In this document: piece by piece, positions 10,401-19,765 of the stretch
Position numbering within the stretch: the stretch's first letter is position 1
How the letters are laid out: each line of letters opens with the position of its first letter
Source of the DNA: Coemansia sp. RSA 922
Taxonomy: Eukaryota > Kickxellomycota > Kickxellomycetes > Kickxellales > Kickxellaceae
Direction: 5' to 3'
Length of the DNA: 40,561 nucleotides
Assembly: GCA_027577415.1 (NCBI GenBank)
Contig: JANBQS010000073.1
Location: forward strand, 1-40,561
The notes under the pieces: model-generated
What the model saw: only the letters and a program-made list of their open reading frames with translations
Told to the model about the DNA's origin: nothing
Database searches by the model: none
Made by a program: the position numbers and the translations under genes

Positions 10401-13400
10401 GCCCGCACCGTCTGTCTTGCCACGTGTCGCGCCAGCGGCTGTTGCGGCTTCTGAGCCTAGTCGCGGCGTCATCGAAGTTCCAGCTAGCAAAGACGACGAT
10501 GGTGACGACGACGATGTGGTCGAGGTGCATTTTTCGCCTGATGACATGGCTGCTAGTCAGCGCAAAAGGCAAACGTCGATGGACTACTGGATTCCACAGA
10601 GTTCAAGACGGACAGGTACGGCTGCAGCGCCGTCGACCCGAGCACTCAGGCCGACGACGACGACCACCACCACTACGGCGGCGACTGTCAAGGGCAAAAA
10701 ACCCGGTGGACAAAGTACGTTTGACCAGATGCGCAGCAAATTTATGCAAGGGCGCAAGCTACTCGCGGCGAACACCACGATGGTACCTCGGCAGGTCGTC
10801 AAGGCACCGCGTTCAATGGCAACTGTTCCGACTGACACATGGGCGGCTGAGCACTTTGGCGACCCCTATGCACCTGCTGCTGTCGAGTCGACAATTCACG
10901 CCCGTGACGTTTCAAAGGAGGCTCTCGAGGAGATGGAGAGAGAAAGAATCGCCAGAGGCAATCGCCCCGTCTCGCGAACTGTATCCGACGATAGTGACTC
11001 CTCTAGCTCTGAAGACGACGCTGATGGCACGGGCGCGAAGAAGAGCATCAGCGGGCTGGCTGGGCTGCTGAAGCGTCGCAAGCACTCGGCGACTCGAACA
11101 CTGCCCAGGAGGACCATGATGCTGCTGCAACCTAATGGCGATCTACAGACCGGAGGCATTCGCGGTCATGGTGGATTTGGTAGTGGCCTGCTTGTAGGTC
11201 GGGAAGCTCGCGAGCAAGCGCTGGCCAAGCAACGAGAAAAGCTGCGACTGACACCAAGCATGAACTTGCTGCACAAGCGGCTTCTCGGCTGGGAGTACCA
11301 CGCCACTGGCGACGTGCCCCCGGATGTGCCAGTATCGGGGCTGTCGAAAGTCCCTGACTGGTTTGACACTCACGAGCAGTACTTTAATGCGTTTGAGCCG
11401 CTGTTTATGCTTGAGAGCTGGACTCAGTTCCAGCGCGCCAAGGAAGAGGCAGTCGACGCAGAGCCTAGCGAGGGGGTGTTGAGGTCTCGCATCGGTGTAG
11501 ACGACTTTCAGGACCTCACGTTTGACGTGTCGCTGGCGGATGTGCAGTCGCTCTATGACAACGACATAGTCGTATTCTCCGAGACTCTATCGCGCGAGAA
11601 GCGAATAGCTCAGGCCATTCCAAGGGTCGGGGCCTTGCCTGTGGGTGCCCCTTTGGCCAGCGGCAATGGTAAGGCAGGCGCTGCTGGCAGCAATAGGTAT
11701 GCCAACCGCCAAACGTTCTTGGCAATGGTGAAGAGCCGTGCGTTTGGTCGGGTAAATGCGACGGTTGTTATGCGCGTGTACTTCCAAGGCCCTCGCCTGG
11801 CGACGTTTCTGAACAAGCTGGTCCTCAATTCTTCGTGGGAGTTTTGCAAGCTTTACAGCTTGACGCCTGCACACCGCGAGTACTCGGCTCTGATGTCGCT
11901 GCCTTACTTGGACGAGAGTTTGGTCAGGGAGATCTTGAATCCAAAGCTTTTGGCTCGCAAGACGGTTGGACGCGTGGAGGTTGCGAGTTTTATGAAGGCC
12001 CATGCGCTCAATCAGCCGCAGGCAGAGGCTGTGGTTTCGGCTATCAAGCGCGACCATGGATTCTCGCTCATTCAGGGACCGCCAGGTACAGGCAAAACCA
12101 AGACCATATTGGGACTGACTGGCGCACTATTGTCTCTGGCCAAACGCTCGCAGTCCGAGGGTTCGCGTCAGACTAGCGACTTGAGTAGTACAGCCGATAT
12201 CTCCAGTCCGAAGCGCCCCAACAACAAGCTGCTCATCTGCGCTCCCAGTAACGCGGCGGTCGACGAGATCGTCAAGCGACTCAAGAGCGGCATTCGCAAC
12301 GATGAGGGCAAAACGTTCTTCCCCAGCGTTGTTCGTGTGGGTCAGTCTGAAAGCATCAGCAGCACGGTTCGCGACACGACGCTCGACTTTTTGATGGACA
12401 AAGCGCTCAATGCCTTTAGTGCAGATGGCGAGACGAGTCGAATCGCCGGCGACAAGAGCATCAGCGACTCGCAGAGCAGGTTGCTGCTCGACATTGCCGG
12501 CCGGAGTCGTCGGGAGGGCAAGGTTGTAGCGCAGGCATCGACGGCCAGAGAGGAGCAAAATTCGGCGGCCGAATCGCTGCGAGTTTTGCGCCAGCAGCTT
12601 GAGGAGGTGAATGCCGAAAACCGTGAGCTCGACTCTCAGATGCAAGGACTCGATCCCAGCGACACTGCAGCGATGAGCGGGCTGCGAGGGAGGTATCAGC
12701 AGTGCATCGCAAAGCGAAAGGGCATCAACCAAAAGATCAACAGCGAGCGTAACCGCGTGCGCGAGGCAGCTTCCAAGATGGACGCTACCAAGCACAAGGT
12801 CCGCCTGCAGATTCTGCAGAGAACCGACATTTTGTGCTGCACGCTGAGTGGCAGTGGGCATGAGCTTTTAACGTCGCTGGGCTGTATCTTTGACACTGTT
12901 ATTATCGACGAAGCAGCGCAGAGCGTCGAGCTGTCATGCCTGATTCCACTAAAGTACGGCTGTGAGCGGTGTATCTTGGTTGGCGATCCCAACCAGCTGC
13001 CACCGACTGTGCTGTCGCAAACTGCTGCGCAGTTTATGTACAACCAGAGCATGTTTGTTCGCATCCAGAAGGGCTCGCCCAACTTGGTCAGTCTGCTGAG
13101 TATCCAGTACCGCATGCACCCCGAGATCTCGGTCTTTCCCTCCAAGCTGTTCTACGAGTCGCGACTCAAGGACGGGCCCGACATGGACAAGAAGCAAGCC
13201 GCGCCTTGGCATAGCAGCGCCAATTACCCGCCGTTCACGTTCTTTAACATCAAGTCGGGTCGAGAGCAAACGGATGGATCTCACTCAGTGTTCAACCCGG
13301 CTGAAGTCGACGCGGCTGCTCAGCTTGTTTTCAGCTTGTGCAAGGACTACCCGCGCCTGTACTGGAAGCAAAAGATCGGGATCATTACTCCGTACAAGCT

Positions 13401-14745
13401 GCAACTGCGCAAGCTCACAGCAAAGTTCAAGCTGCTATTCGGCCCCTCGATCACCGACGCGATTGAGTTTAATACGGTGGACGGATTCCAGGGACAAGAG
13501 AAGGAGATAATCATCTTTTCTTGTGTGCGCGCTGGCGGCTCGGGTGTCGGGTTCCTTTCCGACGAGCGTCGCATGAACGTCGGGCTTACGCGAGCTCGCA
13601 AGTCGCTGTTCGTGCTGGGCAACGCCAATCTGCTGGATTCAAGTCCTCTTTGGAGGCAAATGATTGGCGATGCAAGAACTCGCGGGCTTTTAAGGGAAAG
13701 CTCGCTGCCCCTGTTTGGATGCCAAGTCAAGAACGGTGCTGCGCTTAAAAATCTGCTGAGCGATGCCCCCAGCGATGCCAACCGCGATGCGGATGGTGAG
13801 GGGAGCAGAGCCGAGTTTACCTTTGAGGAAATCGACGACGAGTCGCTAAAGAGACTAAACCAGTCAATCGAGCAGGCTAACGTTGATTCGAGTAGCAGCG
13901 GCGTTGCGAAGCTTGACTTGAGTGGGAAGCGGAAGCAGGCGGATGACGGACTGGCTGCCAGGAGCGATCTTCCGCCGAGCATCGCGGAAGGCAGTAGGGG
14001 TCTGGCGCGCGACGAAAGTATTAGGAAGCGCTGCCGCCAGTCTAGAAGCCCCGATTCTGGCGGCGGCGGCCTGGATCAAGCTGAGCGCGATGCTTTGCGG
14101 ACTCCAATGTCGGCTGGAAGCTCTGGTCATAGCCGCGCCAACTCTAACGAATGTCTAAGCGCGCCTGTTCTTTCGTCTGGGTCTAGTGTACTGCCACCAG
14201 CGCAGGCGCAGCCTAGTCGCGAGGCGCAAATTGCTGCGCAGCGAGAGAAGCAGCGGAGCAGTTTGTTTATTCCAAAGAAGCGAGGCGGTGGCAGTGGAGT
14301 AAGGAGCTTGAGTCGCGAACTCCCTCGCGCTCCTGTTCGCACACATGCGCCTGATGTGATTTTAGAACCACCGCCGCCGCCGCCCCGCATATCTCCGCCG
14401 CCGCCTCCGCCGCCTCCCTTGCCAACATCTCGCTCTACGCCTATACCATTACCATCGCTATCGGCTTCCCAGTCAGCTCAGCCTCGACGCGATGGCCCTC
14501 AAAAGCGCTCAAGTACTGTGTTGCATAAAGCGCCCGATCGTGAGCATGGCAAACACGCGAAAGATCGAACGCCGCCTGCTTCGGCTGCACCTACACATCC
14601 CAAAAGGCGCCGAGCGGGCCTCTTCAGGCCGCCGATTGGTGGCGGAAGTGGTGGCAGCAGTGGTAGTGGTGGTGGCCGTCAGGGGAAGAGCGATAGGAAC
14701 CGAGAAAACGACCGTGAGGATATGATTTCTGGCATGTTTAGATAG
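7483..14745 (+). CDS. SEN1: SEN1/senataxin-type superfamily 1 RNA-DNA helicase
   Basis: Sen1 is a 5'-3' helicase that terminates RNA polymerase II transcription of short RNAs and removes R-loops in the nucleus. The product is 2420 aa in one exon. The N-terminal 900 residues form a helical Sen1 N-domain, followed by an acidic and Ser-rich linker with a Thr run near residue 1070. The helicase core shows GPPGTGKT (about 1532-1539, Walker A), a coiled prong insertion (about 1665-1780), IIDEAAQS with DEAA near 1809-1812, GDPNQLPPT, QYRMHPEIS, DGFQGQEKE and NVGLTRAR (motifs Ia-VI). The C-terminal 430 residues are disordered, with poly-Pro runs near 14370-14420, PKRRR and a Gly/Ser tract. The ATG at 7483 is the first true ATG; frame upstream has only a GTG. 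Length is close to yeast Sen1 (about 2230 aa). Confidence 0.96.
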   Translation: MEVPTLAQLQALLRRRRQNVLDNDITLEFLVKSTAFFVDGKEKCWWCVPAKRPIATEMLHIFSIVEQNSHTDGYKAALAEQLMRCTSCIGCYYESKAELRTRYLQIYSTGIVDDFFLGIEQWDANRIVQSFNRAMAGNSSSGLIVLFEALSSAANLLYHPDVAAATIKYIASRIDAGSTPNIGTRLLPGIIALCLCDDMRIQQWACRSLKPVNSKHTQISTESIVDVFACLLNMMAHRASPKAPYALSSSGALPPRVDSSTFLFATDSSLWSGLRIVLGKLSDQTKQDLLLQLDGFPVIILKLLKALTGSDFADGLRAFAGIIYAAERQAVWPKISQILGITPTDFASFVLKHKVIRGHFYSDTTESEDLSDDRLRDLHRRLKPALEWVLPFIHSLSLPDDAPAVVALLNGLLYSIRSDPNVPLARAALAVVTGVGVITHCFALAPGEKCLADGSFVLGKFLDQRLQTFIDIVQNRDPLSRSELVMDSVEELIDKMLREDLSDTLTGVSTISLAAQKLRDNSSPQSQFETELVEDPPTLIRFLPLWTALLTDLLNTNIAKLALSATSYFLLFDPLPDDLVEYLPASWRKVYDCFEKDRSDILVLLKQYLDEVAVSLEDRDTELRMEFERIVFDSLVRFLASPAKSLHHASLCILRGVSLDSGDDDDIDNNPSPLGDMALDMACYEILKRHGSQLLHSLTEVTNNCKFLVNYSRPAYSSSSNTALLARTTVLAVTDRAESESTEAVAGLFFAFCDLLGSILKASSANAIRADGRGIYTGSVTVVFQTVYSMLNTMECSDFVRAAKGSSSLDENEAFHKLSNCVSEMLNYLEGSDKLKVSADIVKAFGLIANGLSISPGIKMLCPRETVLALIQGTRGCLSPKLRQSFADITDMPVWEKRAYANSKSRPVQIIFDDEEALAAADDYDLSDILGANGEIIEIESSPATGPTIPLATSSLVPAAVLPHLELGPPRIWPAPSVLPRVAPAAVAASEPSRGVIEVPASKDDDGDDDDVVEVHFSPDDMAASQRKRQTSMDYWIPQSSRRTGTAAAPSTRALRPTTTTTTTTAATVKGKKPGGQSTFDQMRSKFMQGRKLLAANTTMVPRQVVKAPRSMATVPTDTWAAEHFGDPYAPAAVESTIHARDVSKEALEEMERERIARGNRPVSRTVSDDSDSSSSEDDADGTGAKKSISGLAGLLKRRKHSATRTLPRRTMMLLQPNGDLQTGGIRGHGGFGSGLLVGREAREQALAKQREKLRLTPSMNLLHKRLLGWEYHATGDVPPDVPVSGLSKVPDWFDTHEQYFNAFEPLFMLESWTQFQRAKEEAVDAEPSEGVLRSRIGVDDFQDLTFDVSLADVQSLYDNDIVVFSETLSREKRIAQAIPRVGALPVGAPLASGNGKAGAAGSNRYANRQTFLAMVKSRAFGRVNATVVMRVYFQGPRLATFLNKLVLNSSWEFCKLYSLTPAHREYSALMSLPYLDESLVREILNPKLLARKTVGRVEVASFMKAHALNQPQAEAVVSAIKRDHGFSLIQGPPGTGKTKTILGLTGALLSLAKRSQSEGSRQTSDLSSTADISSPKRPNNKLLICAPSNAAVDEIVKRLKSGIRNDEGKTFFPSVVRVGQSESISSTVRDTTLDFLMDKALNAFSADGETSRIAGDKSISDSQSRLLLDIAGRSRREGKVVAQASTAREEQNSAAESLRVLRQQLEEVNAENRELDSQMQGLDPSDTAAMSGLRGRYQQCIAKRKGINQKINSERNRVREAASKMDATKHKVRLQILQRTDILCCTLSGSGHELLTSLGCIFDTVIIDEAAQSVELSCLIPLKYGCERCILVGDPNQLPPTVLSQTAAQFMYNQSMFVRIQKGSPNLVSLLSIQYRMHPEISVFPSKLFYESRLKDGPDMDKKQAAPWHSSANYPPFTFFNIKSGREQTDGSHSVFNPAEVDAAAQLVFSLCKDYPRLYWKQKIGIITPYKLQLRKLTAKFKLLFGPSITDAIEFNTVDGFQGQEKEIIIFSCVRAGGSGVGFLSDERRMNVGLTRARKSLFVLGNANLLDSSPLWRQMIGDARTRGLLRESSLPLFGCQVKNGAALKNLLSDAPSDANRDADGEGSRAEFTFEEIDDESLKRLNQSIEQANVDSSSSGVAKLDLSGKRKQADDGLAARSDLPPSIAEGSRGLARDESIRKRCRQSRSPDSGGGGLDQAERDALRTPMSAGSSGHSRANSNECLSAPVLSSGSSVLPPAQAQPSREAQIAAQREKQRSSLFIPKKRGGGSGVRSLSRELPRAPVRTHAPDVILEPPPPPPRISPPPPPPPPLPTSRSTPIPLPSLSASQSAQPRRDGPQKRSSTVLHKAPDREHGKHAKDRTPPASAAPTHPKRRRAGLFRPPIGGGSGGSSGSGGGRQGKSDRNRENDREDMISGMFR

Positions 14746-15035
14746 CTTACAATAACATTTATATTACAAAAACAAAACTGATATGCTAATAGTAGTGTTG
14801 TGGCATGTACTGGTTGGTGTGTTGGTCATCAAACAATAGTCCTTGAACCATTCGGACCTAAACTTGGAACTGTTATTCTAAATTCTCGATCACTTTTTTT
14901 TCTTAAGGCTGGTTACGAATAATATACTTTTTATGGATTTATTTATATGAAGAGAAGGAAAACTACGTCCAAAAAACCTTCTATGTGAAATAGGAGCTAC
15001 CGACTATAACTAGATGACTACTACTGGCAAGGCTA
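14746..15035. other. Convergent intergenic region (3' ends)
   Basis: This 290-nt AT-rich gap lies between the ends of SEN1 (plus) and the orphan gene (minus). AATAACATT and ATTACAAAAAC follow SEN1. I see no gene here. Confidence 0.4.
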
Positions 15036-15425
15036 TCAAAATTTTAAACCAGCCCTTGCATATGCTTTATCCATAGTTATCGGGCTATAATCTACTATAA
15101 ATTTCGCACCCAAATCCACTGTGTGGTTGAAAAATACACCATCTCCCACTTCAATGGCGGCACGAGCTTCTTGTTGGCGTTTCTCACTGCCAACAAAAAT
15201 GTAGACATTCTTAGCATCATCCCTATCTATACTATTAGATGTAGCACCCAAAATGGACGTGAACTTGTTCCTCCCAATGATATAGGCGCCACCTTTAGAA
15301 AGGCTACTGGCGAGTCCAAGCATTTTATCTTCAGACAAAGTGTCACCACCTTCGGCCACTGGATAGCAATTAGCAACACCAATTATGTCCAAAGTTCTAA
15401 ATGACACAAAAAAGTATTTCACCAT
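15036..15425 (-). CDS. Orphan small protein, 129 aa
   Basis: The frame runs from ATG at 15425 (MVKYFFVSFRTLD) to TAA at 15036. The protein is 129 aa with balanced composition, a hydrophobic N-terminal strand but no clear signal peptide, one cysteine (NCYP), and the segments EGGDTLSEDK, SIDRDDAKNVYIFVG and AAIEVGDGVFFNHTVDLG, which suggest a small alpha/beta or beta-rich domain. I do not recognise a family. A TATA-like CTATAAAAAGC lies about 100 nt before the ATG. The upstream layout (TATA, GGCTG, pyrimidine tract, GGCAAG) resembles that of the tandem paralogues at 20-25 kb, so it may be a distant member of the same co-regulated set; protein alignment by eye does not show homology. It lies between SEN1 and BET2. 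Confidence 0.6.
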   Translation of the reverse strand: MVKYFFVSFRTLDIIGVANCYPVAEGGDTLSEDKMLGLASSLSKGGAYIIGRNKFTSILGATSNSIDRDDAKNVYIFVGSEKRQQEARAAIEVGDGVFFNHTVDLGAKFIVDYSPITMDKAYARAGLKF

Positions 15426-16357
15426 TTTCGTTTATGTTATTAGCAGCAGCGGTTGGTTAATAAATGAGTAGAATATGTATGTGATGGATGTTTTGAAAGT
15501 GAGAATGAGGGATGCAGCAGTTTGCTTTTTATAGCAGTAGAAGGCTGAGCCCCTCTGGTTGGAGGGATAGCCAGACAAGGTGAAATCTGCTCTCTCCTCT
15601 CCCAATTTTTCTTTTCTGGCAAGCTGCAAAAAAGCTGCAAAAGAAACTGCTCTTAGCATCAAAGGGAATCCGAGTGTGTTTCCAGCATTGCCGAAGCTTT
15701 GATAATGACGTATTCGTCTGCAAAAGTGGCAAGCTGCGTACATCCCTTCTCCCTATTTTATCCTCTAGAGGGCAGCGAAAAAGCTTCATCATCATCCACA
15801 GTGCCTTTGCCGCAAAGGATGTCCACGACACTGGCAATACTCTTAACACTTGATAGAGCACGTGTTTCTCTGCAACATGGCGAACAGCGCACTTTTCTTC
15901 TCCATTTTTCTCCTAAAAAGTAGGCGAAAAGCCATTATCCCTTATTGCACTTTCCTTTGGAACAAAGGAAAAAAACCATGACGCAATGTACTATTTCCAA
16001 AAAGGACTATCTCCATGTTGACGTATTCTGGCGCTTTTTACAAAAGAACCCCTGGAGGCTGTCAATCATGTCTATCCAGCATAAGCACTTTTTGTTTGAA
16101 TGTGCAGAATCAGCCAGCTGGCTTGCCACTTTCTCCCATCGCCAACTTGTATTCAGCAAGCTGCCCTGTCATCTCTCATATACTTTGTTATTGCTTTGGC
16201 TCCTCTTTAATTAACTGCATTTCTGTAGGTTCACATGTTGCTGATGATCGCTTGTATCCCAAAAGCTGTGGCAACACTTGTTAAGAGCATAGTGACTGCA
16301 TTTTTCTGGCGAAAAGTTATGAGGCTTGTTTTATATTTTATTTTATTATTTTTCATT
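15426..16357. other. Divergent intergenic region between the orphan gene and BET2
   Basis: A 932-nt region with two promoters facing apart. It contains CACGTG at 15859-15864, TGACGTATT at 16019-16027 (CRE-like), repeated GCAAGCTGC-type words, and a T-rich tract just before BET2. A plus frame at 15981-16214 begins MTQCTISKK but has no recognisable features and is not called. Confidence 0.4.
15524..15535 (-). promoter_or_regulatory. TATA box of the orphan gene
   Basis: The minus strand reads GCTATAAAAAGC, centred about 104 nt before the ATG at 15425, a spacing similar to the 113-118 nt seen in the four tandem paralogues. Confidence 0.5.
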
Positions 16358-17371
16358 ATGAGTCAAACATTGGAAAGTACTAAAGACGAGGGCTTGCTTG
16401 TAGAAAAGCATGTGGAGTATGTCAAGAGTCTAGATAAGAAGCACGACGAGATTGAGTACTGGATGACTGAGCATCTACGAGTCAGCGGAGTTTACTGGGG
16501 CGCGGTCGCAGTACATCTGCTAGGGAGGAGCGACGCCCTTGACAGAAATGGCATTGTAGACTATATACTTAGCTGCCAAAACGATGATGGAGGGTTTGGC
16601 GGGCATGCAGGCCACGATTCACATATCTTGTATACTATGAGCGCAGTACAGCTTCTAGTAATGTACGATGCGTTAGAAAAAGTGGACGCCCAAAAAGTGG
16701 TCGACTACGTGGTGGGACTCCAGGACAAAACAACTGGTGAGGTGAGCGGCGACAGTTGGGGCGAAAAGGATACGCGGTTCGCCTATATCTCTCTTGCTAT
16801 ACTGTCGTTTTTTGATGCTATTGAGTCAATTGATATTGGCGGCGTTGTGAATTATGTGCAGAGGTCGATGAACTACGACGGCGGGTTTGGGAGCGGGCCT
16901 GGCGGCGAGTCACACGCAGCGCAGGTATTCACTTGTCTTGCCGCGCTGGCTATCGCCGGACGTTTGGATATTGTTGACCGTGACCGGCTGTCTGGGTGGC
17001 TGGCTGAGCGGCAGCTCAAATCGGGCGGCTTGAATGGACGGCCGCAGAAACTCGAGGACGTGTGCTATTCTTGGTGGGTCTTGTCGTCGTTGAAGATTCT
17101 TGACAGAGTCCACTGGATTGATGGCTCGAGGCTCTGTGGCTTTATCCTAAGTGCACAGGATTCAGACGCTGGCGGTATTGCTGACAGACCAGGGGATGTG
17201 GCCGACGTGTATCACACGTGCTTTGGCATTGCTGGGTTGTCGCTGGCGGGATACAGCGACTATCCATTGGTGGACGTGGATCCGGTCTACTGTATGCCTG
17301 TGAGCGTAATCGAAAAGGCTGGGCTGCGTAAATGGGTAGATCACTTGCCAGAGTCATGGAAGCAAGCGTAA
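16358..17371 (+). CDS. BET2: Rab geranylgeranyltransferase (GGTase-II) beta subunit
   Basis: Bet2 pairs with Bet4 and transfers geranylgeranyl groups to the C-terminal cysteines of Rab/Ypt GTPases delivered by the Rab escort protein. The product is 337 aa, normal for the family. It begins MSQTLESTKDEGLLVEKHVEYV and carries prenyltransferase alpha-barrel repeats (CQNDDGGFGG, MNYDGGFGSGPGGESHA, QLKSGGLNGRPQKLEDVCYSWW, AQDSDAGGIADRPGD). The zinc ligands are all present as D234, C236 and H286 (YHTCFGIAG). An in-frame ATG exists at 16241 or earlier, but the extra residues would be a hydrophobic leader foreign to this cytosolic enzyme, so 16358 is preferred. It is flanked by the minus-strand orphan gene and by PAT1. 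Confidence 0.96.
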   Translation: MSQTLESTKDEGLLVEKHVEYVKSLDKKHDEIEYWMTEHLRVSGVYWGAVAVHLLGRSDALDRNGIVDYILSCQNDDGGFGGHAGHDSHILYTMSAVQLLVMYDALEKVDAQKVVDYVVGLQDKTTGEVSGDSWGEKDTRFAYISLAILSFFDAIESIDIGGVVNYVQRSMNYDGGFGSGPGGESHAAQVFTCLAALAIAGRLDIVDRDRLSGWLAERQLKSGGLNGRPQKLEDVCYSWWVLSSLKILDRVHWIDGSRLCGFILSAQDSDAGGIADRPGDVADVYHTCFGIAGLSLAGYSDYPLVDVDPVYCMPVSVIEKAGLRKWVDHLPESWKQA

Positions 17372-17491
17372 ATATACTTTGTCAGCATGCTACCAAGACT
17401 ACTAGTTCCACAGCTCTGCCATTTACTGTGACAATAGCGTCGGAGCACAGATCTCCTTGCGCTTATAAAAAAATAACGAGAATCCACACAA

Positions 17492-17497
17492 CACGTG
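17492..17497. promoter_or_regulatory. E-box CACGTG upstream of PAT1
   Basis: The palindromic CACGTG, as CACGTGATCGTG, lies 118 nt before the PAT1 ATG, a position like that of the CACGTG before cyclin C. It is a candidate bHLH (Cbf1-like) site; function is inferred. Confidence 0.35.
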
Positions 17498-17614
17498 ATC
17501 GTGTCAACTACTATTAGACATTTTCTTTTTCGAAATTGATGGACCGATTGGCATTTCTTTTTTCTTTCTCTTTGGCAAGGAAAAGAAAATATTTTTATTT
17601 TATTTTATTGGAGA

Positions 17615-19765
17615 ATGTCGGGCTCCTTTTTCGGGCATGGTTTTGGAGCAGGCGATGATCCAATTGCGCGCGACAGAATGGGGTACCGCTCCTCGGCCAG
17701 CAATGACTTGGATGCCAAGCTGGAATCACTGGCGCTCGAAGATAATCTCGGCGACCAACTTGAAGACAACCTGGACACTTTCAATGACGAGACATTTGAC
17801 ACGGATGTAAGCGCGATTGCCGGTCAGGAGTACGACTTTTACCGCAACACGCTAGCGCATCAGACACAAATGCAAAGTAGGCCACAGGGCTCCCAGCACC
17901 AAGGACAGCAAGGGCTGTCTCAAATGATGCACAAAATAGGCGTACCGTTCCAGCAGGCTCCTCCTATTGGCAGCTCTGCCGCAAGCGCCGAACCGCGAAA
18001 GATCATGACTCTGGCTGAACTTGAGTCGCAAATGGTTCCCCAGCGCGCAACTCCTGGACCCGCAAGTCAGCCACAGCCCGTGGCGTCCCTGAGGCGGGCT
18101 ACCGCGAGTCCCGAGGTGGTAGCCAAGCGCCGAGAGGAGCGGCTGCAGCGGCAGGCCGAGCTGTCGAGATACGACAACATGATGTCGCGGCATGACAAGG
18201 ACTATATTATTCGAATCCAGGTATCGCAGCTTCTTACCGATGACCCGGCGGCCGACGACTTTTACTGCCACATGTACCAGATCTCGCGCGGCGGGCTGTT
18301 TGGCCCCGGCTCGATGCAAAGCCAAGCGTCGATGCGCGCTAGCGCTAGCCCCGCTATGGCTGAGGGGTCGGGGAGGGCAGCTGGCGACCAGGCTAGGCCT
18401 GGCTCGAGCGCGGCGGAATCTCTGTCGTCGTCTCTGATGCCGTCCGCTGACCCCATGCACACGGGGCTTGCGAACGAGTATCGGCAGCATCAGCAGCACA
18501 TCGGCCGCGCGCACCGCAGCAACACGCAGAGCTCGATGGCACGTATGCAGCAGCAGGTCCAGCGCATTGTCAACGAGGCTCGGCGTCGGCCCAAGGCGTC
18601 CCATGTCGCGCTCGAGGGGGCGCTGGGCAAGATCTCGGTCAACTCGGCACGCAACCCGAAGCAGGTCATCCAAGTGCAGCGTGGCCACGCAAGCAGCGTG
18701 TCGCAGGGCTCGCCGGGGATGGGCACTGGTGTGGCTGACTCGAAGCACTACTCGCCCAGCCCGCACGACCTGGGCGGCATTTTTGCCGGCATTGGCGATG
18801 CGCGCAACCCGTCCACTGAGCGGCGGAAGACGCTGCGGTCGATTGAGAATGTATTCAGCGCCGTGCTGCGGCTGGAGCAGTTGATTCGCGAGCAGGTGCG
18901 CCTGCCGCCCAACGCCGAGCACCCGTCGGTCCAGGCGTGGATTGCCTCGTACAACGAGGCCAAGGACCGCGTGTGGGTGGAGCTGGAGGCGTCGCAGCCC
19001 ATCTCCAACACCTACCCTCATCCGCTGGTGCGCTTTCTGTCGTTTGCCAAGGGCAAGCGTATTTTCCCGCGGCTTGTCCACCACATGTCTCTTGACCAAG
19101 TGCTGGCGCTGACGACGACTATTATTGCCAACTTTGAGACCCTGGACGTGTGTCGCTTCGGCAGCTTTAGCTATGCTGCGGGCTCGCAGGTGGACGTGAG
19201 GCAGCGTGAGGAGACGGACTTGTTCTTGCACGCGGTTATGCCGCCGGCGCTGGCCTTTTTGTCGGAGACGTCGCTGCAGATTGTCAACGGGCTGTTTGCG
19301 CTGTTCATGGAGCGCAATAACATTGCGTGGGTTGCGCGTACGCGGCCTGCGCTAGCCTTCTTGACCATGTTCTTGGGTCGCACGGCGACGCTCAAGCAGG
19401 CGGAGCTGAATGCCTTTGGCAACACTGATGGCCAGGAGATATACCAGGCGACTGAGCTCTATGGACACTTGTTCAACTCGCTGAGAGGCTGCTTGGCTAC
19501 TGTGTTCCCGCCCTCGCCGGAGCTGGGTCAGCCGGTTAACCCTGTCGAGGACTTGCATGCGTGGCAGTTCCTGGCTACTTTGGCTGTGGGCGCCTCGCTG
19601 GAACAGCAGCATACGCTGGTGGCGGAGGTCAGAGAAAAGGTGCTTGAGAAAGTGCAGCTTGCTAAAAGTGGACACTTGCCTGCTGACCTTGCTGCTGCGC
19701 TTACGGCTAACGTTAACTTGTTCTTGAATGCCTTGGGCCTGGATGCATCGCAGGTTGCTACCTGA
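17615..19765 (+). CDS. PAT1: PAT1, decapping activator and P-body scaffold
   Basis: Pat1 links deadenylated mRNA to decapping, binding Dhh1, Lsm1-7 and Dcp2 in cytoplasmic P-bodies. The product is 716 aa in one exon, starting MSGSFFGHGFG like yeast MSFFG. The N-terminal Dhh1-binding motif FNDETFD is at residues 56-62. A Gln/Pro-rich region follows, then the conserved middle motif SRYDNMMSRHDKDYIIRIQVSQLLTDDPAADDFYCHMYQ (about 185-225), HIGRAHRSNTQSSMARMQQQVQRIV, and LGKISVNSARNPKQVIQV. The C-terminal half is the helical Pat-C domain (RLEQLIREQ to LFLNALGLD). The plus-strand promoter includes CACGTG and a T/A tract just before the ATG. The next genes downstream are convergent. Confidence 0.96.
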   Translation: MSGSFFGHGFGAGDDPIARDRMGYRSSASNDLDAKLESLALEDNLGDQLEDNLDTFNDETFDTDVSAIAGQEYDFYRNTLAHQTQMQSRPQGSQHQGQQGLSQMMHKIGVPFQQAPPIGSSAASAEPRKIMTLAELESQMVPQRATPGPASQPQPVASLRRATASPEVVAKRREERLQRQAELSRYDNMMSRHDKDYIIRIQVSQLLTDDPAADDFYCHMYQISRGGLFGPGSMQSQASMRASASPAMAEGSGRAAGDQARPGSSAAESLSSSLMPSADPMHTGLANEYRQHQQHIGRAHRSNTQSSMARMQQQVQRIVNEARRRPKASHVALEGALGKISVNSARNPKQVIQVQRGHASSVSQGSPGMGTGVADSKHYSPSPHDLGGIFAGIGDARNPSTERRKTLRSIENVFSAVLRLEQLIREQVRLPPNAEHPSVQAWIASYNEAKDRVWVELEASQPISNTYPHPLVRFLSFAKGKRIFPRLVHHMSLDQVLALTTTIIANFETLDVCRFGSFSYAAGSQVDVRQREETDLFLHAVMPPALAFLSETSLQIVNGLFALFMERNNIAWVARTRPALAFLTMFLGRTATLKQAELNAFGNTDGQEIYQATELYGHLFNSLRGCLATVFPPSPELGQPVNPVEDLHAWQFLATLAVGASLEQQHTLVAEVREKVLEKVQLAKSGHLPADLAAALTANVNLFLNALGLDASQVAT

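Noticed and set aside
15981..16214. Possible small plus-strand gene MTQCTISKK upstream of BET2
   Set aside because: No family motif or good context; it lies in a divergent promoter region and the frame is short.
16235..16357. N-terminal extension of BET2
   Set aside because: It would add a hydrophobic leader to a cytosolic enzyme; the ATG at 16358 begins the conserved part.
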